Source: Myxocyprinus asiaticus (lineage: Eukaryota; Chordata; Actinopteri; Cypriniformes; Catostomidae). Taken from it: 64,000 bases of DNA. Where the stretch lies: the NCBI RefSeq assembly GCF_019703515.2, contig NC_059388.1, forward strand, positions 3,802,979 through 3,866,978. The letters are read 5' to 3'. The notes under the pieces are model-generated. The model was not told the DNA's origin. It did no database searches and worked only from the letters and a program-made list of their open reading frames with translations. The position numbers and the translations under genes are program-made. Shown piece by piece: positions 54,721 to 63,272 of this stretch. Position 1 is the first letter of the stretch, and each line of letters begins with the position of its first letter.

Positions 54721-56690
54721 GGGGCCAGACATGGAGATTCCAGAGGTCTGGGCGTGGGTGCCGGATGGTGCCCCTTTCCTGAGAAAGAAGGTCCTTCCTC
54801 AGGGGAATTTGCCAGGGGGGAGCTGTCGCGAGGAGCGTGAGGTCTGAGCACCACGTCTGGGCGGGCCAGTAGGGTGCTTACCAGGACGACCTGCTCCTCG
54901 TCCTCCCTGACCTTGCACAGGGTCTGTGAAAGCAGGCTCACTGGGGGAAACGCATATTTGTGAATACCAGGGGACCAGCTGTGTGCCAGCGCGTCTATGC
55001 CGAGGAAGGCTTCGGTCAGGGCGTACCAGAGCAGGCAGTGGGAAGGATTCTTGGGAGGCGAACAGGTGCACCTGTGCCTGTCGAATCGACTCCAATCAGC
55101 TGGACCACCTGAAGGTGGAGTCTCCACTCTCCCCTGAGGGTAACCTGTTGTGACGGCGCGTCCGCCGTAGTGTTGAGGTTGCCCGGGATGTGAGAGGCTT
55201 GCAGCGACTTGAGGTGCTGCTGACTCCAGAGCAGGAGACGGCGGGCGAGTTGTGACATACAACGAGAACGCAAACCACCTTGGCGGTTGACATATGCTAC
55301 CGTTGTCATGTTGTCTGTCTGAACTAACACGTGCTTGCCCTGGATCAACGGCCAAAACCTCCGCAGGGTGAGCAGAATTGCCAGTAACTCGAGGCAGTTG
55401 ATGTGCCAATGCAGTCGCGGACCCGTCCAGAGGCCGGCGGCTGCGTGCCCGTTGCAAACAGCGCCCCAGCCCGTTTTGGAGGCATCCGTTGTGACCACGA
55501 CACACCTGGAGACCATTTCTAGGGGAACACCTGCTCGTAGAAATGAGAGGTCGGTCCAAGGGCTGAAAAGACGGTGACAGACCGACGTAATGGCCACGCG
55601 GTGTGTCCCGTGGCACCATGCCCGTCTCGGGACACGAATCTGGAGCCAGTGCTGAAGCGGCCTCATATGCATCAACCCGAGCGGGGTGGCCACCGCTGAG
55701 GATGCCATATGCCCCAGGAGCCTCTGAAAAAGTTTCAGTGGAACCGCTGTTTTCTGTTTGAATGCCTTCAAACAGGCCAGCACCGACTGGGTGCGCTCGT
55801 TCGTAAGGCGCGCCATCAAGGAGACTGAGTCCAACTCCAAACCGAGAAAAGAGATGCTCTGAACCGGGAAGAACTTGCTCTTTTCCCAGTTGACCCGAAG
55901 TCCTAGTCGGCTGAGGTGTGAGAGCACCAGGTCCCTGTGTGCGTATAACACGTCTCGAGAGTGAGCTAAGATTAGCCAGTCGTCGAGATAGTTGAGAATG
56001 CGAATGCCCACCTACCTTAACGGGGCAAGGGCAGCCTCTGCGATCTTCGTAAAGACGCAAGGAGACAGGGACAGGCCGAAAGGGAGGACTTTGTACTGAT
56101 ACGCCTGACCCTTGAACGCGAACCGCAGGAAGGGTCTGTGTCAAGGAAGGATCAAGACGTGAAAGTACGCATCCTTCAGGTCTACCGCCGTTAACCATTC
56201 TTGATGACGGATACTCGCTAGAATGCATCTTTGCGTCAGCATCTTGAACGGGATTCTGTGTAAAGCCCGGTTCAGTACTCGCAGGTCCAAGATTGGCCGC
56301 AACCCACCGCCTTTTTTCGGTACGATGAAGTAGGGGCTGTGAAACCCTTTCTTCATCTCGGCTGGAGGGACAGGTTCTATTGCGTCCTTCCATAGGAGGG
56401 TAGCGATGTCTGTGCAAGGTAGCAGCGTTTTCGTCTTTCACCAAGGTGAAGCGGACACCGCTGAACCTGGGCGGATGCCCGGCGAAGTGAATCGCGCAGC
56501 CGAGTCGGACGGTCCGGACCCGCCCTCGTGACTGATTGGAAAGCGCAAGCCATGCGTCCAAGTTCCTCGCAAGGGGGACCAAAGGGGCAACGTCATCGGA
56601 TGTCACCGCAGGGGGATCCCCTTGGCGATGAGTAGACGGGGTGCGGGATCTTGAGCCGCGCCAGGGCAGGATATGCCGGCTAGCATCCAT
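54321..56690 (-). other. 789-codon open frame overlapping RT/RNase H and running into YR
   Basis: One minus-strand frame stays open for 789 codons. Its last third is meaningful: the RNase H tail (TEAFLGIDALAHSWSPGIHK, then FPPVSLLSQTLCKVREDEEQ) and the recombinase N-terminus. Its first two thirds overlap the RT/RNase H frame in another phase and have low-complexity Arg/Ser/Pro composition. DIRS elements are known to carry overlapping RT and YR frames. I read the upstream part as permitted by GC-rich composition rather than as a new protein. Confidence 0.5.
55016..56356 (-). pseudogene. DIRS reverse transcriptase - RNase H (D2), two stop codons
   Basis: One frame runs 447 codons with only two in-frame stops (at about 56141 and 56014). 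Motifs in order: FIVPKKGGGLRPILDLRVLN; DLKDAYFHV (motif A Asp); LPFGLSLSPCVFTKIAEAAL (motif B); NYLDDWLILAHSR (motif C, both Asp intact); then RNase H with TTDASKTGWGAV (Asp), HINCLELLAI (Glu) and LVQTDNMTTVAYVNRQGG (Asp), and NTTADAPSQQ near the end. YLDD with this RNase H type matches DIRS Pol. The catalytic residues are present, so loss of function comes from the two stops and the broken partner genes. Confidence 0.92.
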
Positions 56691-57939
56691 CTACTGCTCT
56701 ACCATTGAGAACTGCTGGGCAAAGTCCTCAACGGTGTCGCTGAATAGGCCCGCCTGGGAAATGGGGGCAGCAAGGAATCGTGTCTTGTCGGCCTCACCCA
56801 TCTCGACCAGGTTGAGCCAAAGGTGGTGCTCCTGGACCACTAGTGTGGCCATCGTCCGACCTAGAGACTGCGCCGTGACCTCCGTCGCTCGGAGAGCGAG
56901 GTCGGTCGCCAAGCGCAGTTCCTGCATCAATCCCGGGGCGGAACTACCCTTGTGCAGTTCTTTTAGCCTTGGCGGACTTGCTCGAGAGCCATGGCGTGCA
57001 GGGCGGAGGCGGCTTGTCCAGCGGCACCGTAGGCCTTGGCCGTCAGAAACTACGTAAACCTACAGGCCTTGGACAGGGGCTTTGGGCACCCGCGCCAGGT
57101 GGTGGCGCTCTGCGGGCATAGGTGCACCGCGAGCGCCTTTATCCACCGGGGGATTGCCGAATAGCCCTTGGCCGCCCCACCATCGAGGGTAGTGAGGTCG
57201 GGGAAGCTGAAAAGATCAGGACCGGGCAGTAAAAAGTGCCTCCCGCGACCTTGTCAGCTCTTCATGCACTTCCGGGAAGAAAGGAACGGGGGCGGGGCGG
57301 GGTGTGGCTTTGAGCGGCGCCGCGAGCCCAGGAACGAATCACCGAGCCGCGAGGGTTCAGGGAAGAGCGGTGAAATCCACTCTAACCGATGCTTGCGGCT
57401 GCCCAGGAAAGCATGTCGTCATCTCCGCGTCAGCCTGTGACTGGGCAATCGACCCCGAAGGGAGGAGCCCAGCTGAGGCTTCCGACTGGACGAGCCCGCT
57501 CTCCAATGCTGTGCTCGAGAGCTCATCACTTTCACGGACTCCGAATAAGAGGTCGAACTCGCCGTGAGACGAGCCGGCGGACTCACCCGGAAGCCCGATC
57601 GGGGCAGACGAGCATGCTGGGGAATGGGAGGTCTGCGGGGGAATACCCGGCAGAGGCGGTCCCATTGGGGTCCCCAAATCGCCCCCAGTGCTAGCCGTGC
57701 TGGCCTCAAACCCGTGGGTAAAAGGACCGAGGCGGGAGCCTCTGGGGTGGCTCGCTTTCTTACAAAGGCGAGCCGCGACCGCAACGTTGCCATGAACATA
57801 TTCTCGCAATGAGAACATGACCATCCACGAACACTGTCTCCGTGTGAGCAGTGCCCAGACACGAAAGACAGTGATCGTGACTGTTAGAAGGCGAGAGATA
57901 ACGAGCACAACCAGGAATAACACACAATCAGAAAAGCAT
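56690..57939 (-). pseudogene. DIRS Gag-like region (D2), frameshifted
   Basis: An ATG at the complement of 57939 starts MLFLVVLVISRLL in the annotated phase. The phase matching D1's CVIPGCGRYLS start is shifted. Frames 57923-57357 and 57862-57419 then carry the Cys-rich (CSHCENMFMATL) and linker regions. Frame 56930-56691 carries the conserved C-terminal part (LVEMGEADKTRFLAAPISQA). The several frame changes exclude a product. Homologous to 38781-40110 in D1. Confidence 0.72.
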
Positions 57940-58221
57940 CTTTAAAAGACACGTCTTTAAAAAGACTTTCCGTGTGCGCTCTTTTATAGAAATATATACT
58001 CTTTTAGAGGGGAAAATTGCTCTTTCAGAAAATATACTCTCTAGTTTTTCTGCCGAAGCGCCCAGGGGCGTTCTCTGCAGTGCACCAGTGCAGAGGAGGG
58101 AGAAGCCGCTGAAATGCGCCGTCAGATCCAGCAGAGGTGAATGAACAGTAATATTCAGCTCAATGAGCATGACTGTTCAGCTCCGAAGAGAAAATCTGAA
58201 TGAGTGGTTGCATACCAGCTC

Positions 58222-58229
58222 CTTTTATA
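58222..58229 (-). promoter_or_regulatory. TATA box in D2 5' terminal repeat
   Basis: Complement of CTTTTATA in GCTCCTTTTATACCC. Equivalent to the D1 TATA box at 38490; a further copy lies in the opposite repeat near 52719. Confidence 0.55.
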
Positions 58230-58376
58230 CCCATATGTCCGGGGGAGTGGCATGCAAATACCACTCGCCAATTTTCACTGGCCTTTTATCAAAGACCAGA
58301 GGTGTCTCGGGCTCCCAAGAGTGACCCCTAGTGTCACTACATCGACACCAATGTCGAGTGAGTGACAGATAGGGAA

Positions 58377-58817
58377 CTTATTCCACGATTCCTGATAATA
58401 TCTCCCAGGGAAAGCATATACAAGGAGAAAAGCAGAGGCCCTAAAATTGATCCCTGTGGCATTTTGTTTGGTTTGACAATTCCTCATTTACATAAACAAA
58501 GTGGAAGCGGTCTGCTAAATAGAACCTAAACCATGCTAATGCAACTCCACAAATGCCAACATAATTCTCTATCCTATTCAAGAGAATGTTGTGATCTATA
58601 GTGTTGAATGCAGCACTAAGATCTAAAAGCACTAGAAGTGAAATACAGCTGCGATCAGATGATAAGAGCTAGTCATTTGTAACTCTGTTAAGAGCAGTCT
58701 CTGTAATGCGATGAGGCCTATATCCTGACTGAAATTGTTCATTTTTACTATTTCTCTGTAGAAATGAACATATTTGGGATGATACTACCTTTTCTAGTAT
58801 TTTCAACATAAATGGGA
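58377..58817 (-). mobile_element. L2-type LINE copy C, 5' piece (RT N-terminal half)
   Basis: Minus-strand translation gives MLKILEKVVSSQICSFLQRN and FQSGYRPHRITETALNRVTN, then MLLDLSAAFNTIDHNILLNR (motif A) in frame 58632-58441 with VALAWFRFYLADR. This is L2-type RT. The 5' end (truncation point) is at about 58817, where L1 ORF2 begins. With 51706-52545, 45897-46282 and 29886-30503 it makes one 2.3-kb L2. Confidence 0.88.
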
Positions 58818-59148
58818 TATGAAATGCCTTTTTGGCATCAAGTGAGATGGCAGCGACCGGAGTCTGATCATTCACCACTGACCACATGATATTGATGAAA
58901 CGCCTAATGTTATCAGAAGAGCTATGGCCCCGAATAAACCCCACCTGATCTATATGTATAAGAGAAGTCATAACTTTACTTAATCGGTTAGCCAAAATGT
59001 TTGACAATATTTTAACATCTAACTGGATCAGGGAAATTGGATGGTAACTCTTACACTTGCTTGGATCTTTGTCCTTTTTAAGAATCAGACTGATCCGGGC
59101 TTGTGTCATGGTTGGTGGAAGCTTTCCATTCTTTAATGATTCCGTATA
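58818..59148 (-). pseudogene. L1 ORF2 RT, N-terminal segment
   Basis: Encodes NGKLPPTMTQARISLILKKD, CKSYHPISLIQLDVKILSNI, HIDQVGFIRGHSSSDNIRRF and VAAISLDAKKAF, the fingers and motif A approach of L1 RT. It breaks at the L2 insertion, and the next segment is 29885-29799. Confidence 0.88.
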
Positions 59149-60170
59149 CACTGTATGCACAATTATTAGGCAATTGAGTATTCTGATCTTATTATTATTT
59201 CCATGCACATTTTCCAACTCCAAACCATATAAACTTGAATGCTTACTGGATTCAATCATTTTCAGGTGGTATGTATTTGTGTAATGAGGGAGGGTGTGGC
59301 GAAAGTGACTAACACCTTATATCAAGGTGTGCATAATTATTAGGCAGCTTCATTACATCAGGTATAATGGGCCAAAAAAGAGATTTAACTGACACAAATT
59401 AAAATGCCTTTCAGACGGATGCAACACTCTTGAAATAGCTAAACTATTGATGCATGACCACCGGACAATCAAACGTTTTGTTGCGAATAGTCAACTGGGG
59501 CACAAAAAACGCATGGAGAAATAAAGGCGCAAATTAACTGCAAAAGACTTGAGAAGAATTAAACGTGAAGCTACCAGGAACCCATTATCCTCCAGAGCCA
59601 CCATATTCCAGAATTGCAACCTACCTGTTGTGTCCAGAAGTACAAGGTGTTAAGTGCTACTGAGAACTTGTGGGCCCTTCTCAAATGTTAGATTTACAGT
59701 GAGGGAAGACAATACAGCTCTTTGAACAGCATTTGGGAGGCTGTGGTTGCTGCTTCAGCAAAAGTTGATCATGAACAGATCAAGAAACTGACAGACTCCA
59801 TGGATGAAAAGCTCATGGCAGTTATTGAAAAGAAGGGTGGCTATATTGGTCACTGAATATTTTTGAAAGGCCAAAAATGTTATTTAATTGTCATTTTGTG
59901 TTACTTAATTATTGCACTTACTCTAAAAATTTAGAATAAACAATTGAGTTGGGAGAAATTATTTTTGTAATTTAGTTGCCTAATAATTGTGCACACTAAT
60001 AGTTGCCTAATAATATATATATCCTGAGAAAGACAAAACTCACTTTTCCTTTGTTAAACATTCAGGTTTGAGGTTCAGTAACATTTTGGATTGACTGAGA
60101 GCATTGTGTTTGTTCAACAATAAAATGAATCCTGAGGAATACAATTTACCTAATAATTGTGCACGCAGTG
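59149..60170. mobile_element. Internally deleted Tc1-type element
   Basis: Ends read CACTGTATGCACAATTATTA on the left and, in reverse complement, CACTGCGTGCACAATTATTA on the right. They are flanked by TA (59147-59148 and 60171-60172). A second GTGCATAATTATTAGGCAGC at about 59328 shows the internal direct-repeat organisation of IR/DR-type Tc1 ends. Transposase-like DNA remains at about 59400-59650 and 59660-59850 (ENLWALLK-like words) with a deletion between. Removing it restores L1 continuity. Non-autonomous. Confidence 0.85.
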
Positions 60171-60773
60171 TAAACTTCTAGCAAGAGTGGAGCCAGTTCT
60201 GTAGCATAAGATCTAAAAAATTCAGCAGCAATGCTGTCTGGCACCGGCCTTAATTACCTCACCAAAATCCTCTAAGGTTATCTCAGAATCAAGAAAATAT
60301 ATTTTTTTTTTTTGCTCAGCCGACAGTTTAGGAAGTTCTAATGTTTCCACAAAGTTTCTAATATCCTCTTCAGTAGACAAAGATGTGAAACAATAAAGAT
60401 CAAGATAGAAATCTTTAAAAGCCTTATTAATATCAGTGGCTGAGGTAAATATTACACCACTAGCAGATTTCACTGTGAGAATAGTAGAAAAAGACTCTCT
60501 CTGTTTTATATATCTAGCCAGAAGTTTTCTTGCTTTGTCCCCCAACTCAAAGTATGACTGTCTTGCCCTGAATAGCCAAAACTCCACCTTCCATGACAAA
60601 ATAGTATTATATCTGTATTTCATTCGGGTCAATTCTCTGAGGCCATTAGATAACATTCGGCGCTTCAGCTCTGCCTCTGCACTTTTAATATTCCCTTCCA
60701 ATTCCATGAGTTCTTGTGCTTTGGATTTTTTGGTGAAAGCAGCATACTGTATAATCCGGCCCCTAAGAACCAC
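60171..60773 (-). pseudogene. L1 ORF2 segment between endonuclease and RT
   Basis: Frame 60773-60222 (ELKRRMLSNGLRELTRMKYR, then RQSYFELGDKARKLLARYIK and LDLYCFTSLSTEEDIRNFVE) is typical of the linker that precedes RT in L1 ORF2. A frame change near 60240 leads to the DSIAAEFFRSYATELAPLLL stretch, which runs up to the Tc1 insertion point. Confidence 0.85.
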
Positions 60774-60899
60774 CTTAGTGCCTCCAAGCCACGCCCAGAG
60801 AGGATACTGAGGACCACATTGATTTCAGCCTTTAGCATTTGTTGGAATTCAGGATTTTGCAAAAGGGATACATTAAAGTGTCTACTGTATGATTTCTTT

Positions 60900-60999
60900 T
60901 TCTCTGTATATGGCAACACCTCTAAACACACCAGGGTGTGATCTGACACTAAAATGTTTCCAACTGAGCAATCAACAACAGATGAAATGAGGGACTTAG

Positions 61000-61064
<65 letters not shown>

Positions 61065-61648
61065 TCTAGAGTAAATCTTATGGACTGAAGAAAAAAATGT
61101 ATAGTACCTACCAGATGGGTTCAAAAGTCTCCAAATATCTGAAAGACCAAGATTGTTTCACATCCTGTGAAGCATCACTGTTGCTCTAGGGCGCTTGCAC
61201 ACTTTTGCTTCACTATGATCAAGGACTGAGTCCATCAAAAGATTAAAGTCTCCTCCCAATATTAAATCATGATGGGTGATTTTGGTTACAGCTTGCAACA
61301 TCCCTTCAAGATCTATAAAAAAGCCCTGATCATCAATGTTAGGTGCATAAATATTCACCAAATAAGACTTTGTCCCTGAATTTCAGCTAAAACAATAATG
61401 ACTCTTCCTAATTTATCTTTACTCTGTTTGAGACATTTGAATTGTAGATGTTTACTTATCAGTGTAATGACTCCCCTGCTATTACTTGTGCCAGCACTAT
61501 AACAAAAATGCCCACCCCATATCTTTCCAAATTTTTCAGCTTCCTGCGGGGTAAGGTGTGTTTCTTGAAGGAACACTATATCATATTTCTTACGCTTAAG
61601 AAGAGAAATAACCTTCCTTCTTTTTATGGGGTGCCCCAACCCATTCAC
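60900..61648 (-). pseudogene. L1 ORF2 apurinic-type endonuclease
   Basis: Frames 61648-61355, 61361-61158 and 60949-60665 carry the endonuclease signatures in order: VFLQETHLTPQEAEKFGKIW (catalytic Glu), MVNIYAPN, LILGGDFNLLMDSVLDHSEA and SDHTLVCLEV (SDH). This enzyme nicks target DNA to prime reverse transcription. A frameshift and a (TA)n insertion (61002-61060) interrupt it between GDFN and SDH. Confidence 0.88.
61002..61060. repeat. (TA)n microsatellite inside L1 endonuclease
   Basis: Long TA run expanded within formerly coding sequence. Confidence 0.95.
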
Positions 61649-61959
61649 AGTCTATGTGGAGAGAAACAATCCACTCATATTAACATTTGACATGTAAGAA
61701 AAAATAGTTTGTGTGTCAAAAACAGGATTATAAAGACCACATTCCAACATTAGTGCAACAGTCAAACCCCGAACATTCCCCAGAACCAAACAAACAGAAA
61801 AAAGAAAACGTGTGCATTAACCCCGTGCACAACAGTGCCAACAGGCATCCATCCCTCCAAACTCGAACAGTCCACGCATGCCTATGAGAACCTCCGTGAC
61901 AACTTTGCCATCGAATTGCTCAAACCCAGTGTTTCTATACAAGAATTACACAGCAAAAG

Positions 61960-62440
61960 ATAATCTATAAAACAAACTCCAGCCAATAGGCAGAATAAAC
62001 ACAAAGAGCATGTAGCTTCATCCATAACACTGTCCTAAAGGTGTATTATTCTACAAAATAAACTCCAGCCGCTAGGCGGAACCAGCACAGAAAGAGCGCG
62101 CAGAATCTTCAGACAGTCAAACAAATGTTCAGTGAGCCAGTCCATTCGGCTGCAATATGAGTACAAGCAAATTACTTACTCCAATGACTTTGCAAGACAT
62201 ACTCCACAAAATAAACTCCAACCGATAGGCAGAAATAAGCACAAAGAGCGTGTAGATTCATCCACAAAACCGTCCCGAAGGTGTGTTGCTCTACAAAATA
62301 AAATCCAGCTGCTAGGCGGAACCAGCACAAAAAGAGTGCGCAGAATCTTCAAAGAGTCAAGCAAATGTTCAGTGAGCCGGTCCACTCGGCCGCAACGTGA
62401 GCACCACAACATGACCCACTCACACCATTGACTTAATGAA
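61960..62440 (-). repeat. Tandem duplication between L1 ORF1 and ORF2 (about 237 bp x 2, with an inner 87-bp repeat)
   Basis: AAACTCCAGCC...TAGGC...AGCACA-type blocks recur at about 61968, 62053, 62204 and 62292. Copies 1 and 3 share GTGTAGATTCATCC-type ends (GCATGTAGCTTCATCC / GCGTGTAGATTCATCC). Copies 2 and 4 share GCGCAGAATCTTCA and GTTCAGTGAGCC. So a two-part unit of about 237 bp is present twice. It lies in the spacer between ORF1 and ORF2. Confidence 0.85.
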
Positions 62441-63103
62441 GGACATCGCCTGCTGTGGGCATGTGAATGTTTTACGGTTCTTCCAAGAAAGCCTTCCTTT
62501 ACTCCTCACCTCAAGTAACACAAGATCTTTATCGGATGATCTCAGAAATTTGGCCAGAATTGATCGGGGCCTGTCTCCCTCAGCGGATCGCCAAGCTGGA
62601 ACCATGTGAGCTCGCTCAATTTCCAGCTTATGGCCTGCTATGTCGAGCAGACTCGGAAAGAGCCCGTCCAGGAACTCCACCATATTATGTCCCTCCATTA
62701 CTCCTACGATATGGATGTTATTCCACTGGCTATGGTTTTTCATGTCCTCCAACTTCTCCCAGACATGCTCCAAATCCACCTTAGTCACTAGCGGATTAGC
62801 AGATATTTCCCTCTCCGATCACTCCAGATAATTGATCCATTTCTCGACATCCACCACTCTTGTGACCACATCAGTAAATTTAGCCTCCATGGCAGTGATC
62901 AATCAATGTATCACCACAAGATCCTCCAAGTCAGCAACGACCTTCATCAGCATTGCCGACATGTTCAACATCTCTCGCCACAGTTCCCGCAACTCTCCGA
63001 CCAAATCGACTCCCTGGTCCGTGGCCTTCTCAGGGGTGTTAGCCTGAGCACGTAAGTGTCCTTTAATGTCTCCAGAACCCAAGGATTTTGAATTCTTTGA
63101 CAT
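62420..63103 (-). pseudogene. L1 ORF1 protein, two in-frame stops
   Basis: A single frame of 228 codons starts at 63103 (MSKNSKSLGSGDIKGHLRAQ). It has a heptad-like, coiled-coil-prone stretch (LVGELRELWREMLNMSAMLM), then an RNA-binding-type segment (SQWNNIHIVGV, LDGLFPSLLDI, IERAHMVP) and a C-terminal domain (RPRSILAKFLRSSDKDLVLL). Stops at about 62903 and 62806 are the only interruptions; no frameshift is needed. ORF1p normally trimerises and binds element RNA. The position 5' of ORF2 on the same strand fits a full-length L1. Confidence 0.83.
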
Positions 63104-63272
63104 ATTGTCCTCCTAGAACAGTTATGGAATAGAGTGTATCGAATCTCACTGGTTTATGTCATTAAAAGGTATTAAAACTAGCAAAGTGAGCAGAGCTCGC
63201 CGTTCACACGTCCGATCATTGCATGGCGTCCATTTTAATCACTATTTACAATTATCAAAGGTGCTTAATATA
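63104..63272 (-). other. L1 5' untranslated region
   Basis: Sequence upstream of the ORF1 start up to the Tc1 insertion. Whether more L1 5' region lies beyond the Tc1 and the window edge cannot be seen. Confidence 0.5.

Larger units (their letters stand above)
52546..58376 (-). mobile_element. DIRS-type YR retroelement D2 with Gag, RT/RNase H and YR
   Basis: Inverted terminal repeats (about 52590-52752 against 58195-58345) and an internal complementary region (about 52835-52935) define a DIRS element of 5.8 kb in minus orientation. In coding order it has a Gag-like region (57939-56690), RT-RNase H (56356-55016) and tyrosine recombinase (about 54720-53720). It is the sister family member of D1 at 38344-42483, in opposite orientation, and retains the RT that D1 lost. 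Stops and frameshifts in each gene indicate it is now defective. It interrupts the L2 between 52545 and 58377 with only a shared GGAA at the joints. Confidence 0.9.
25790..63272 (-). mobile_element. L1-clade LINE split by nested insertions (parent element)
   Basis: Four minus-strand segments form one L1: 63272-60171, 59148-58818, 29885-29799 and 27696-25790, about 5.4 kb when inserts are ignored. Continuity is visible at each joint. The coding sense before the Tc1 at 60171 resumes after it at 59148. The frame ending SLDAKKAF before the L2 at 58818 resumes at 29885 with VEWDYLFKILEMYGFG. The frame ending at 29799 (WINLIY) resumes at 27696 with PVAAVQTNG. Order and content (ORF1, endonuclease, RT, C-terminal Cys motif) are those of a full-length fish L1. 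ORF1 has stops and the RT active site is altered, so it is dead. Confidence 0.8.
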
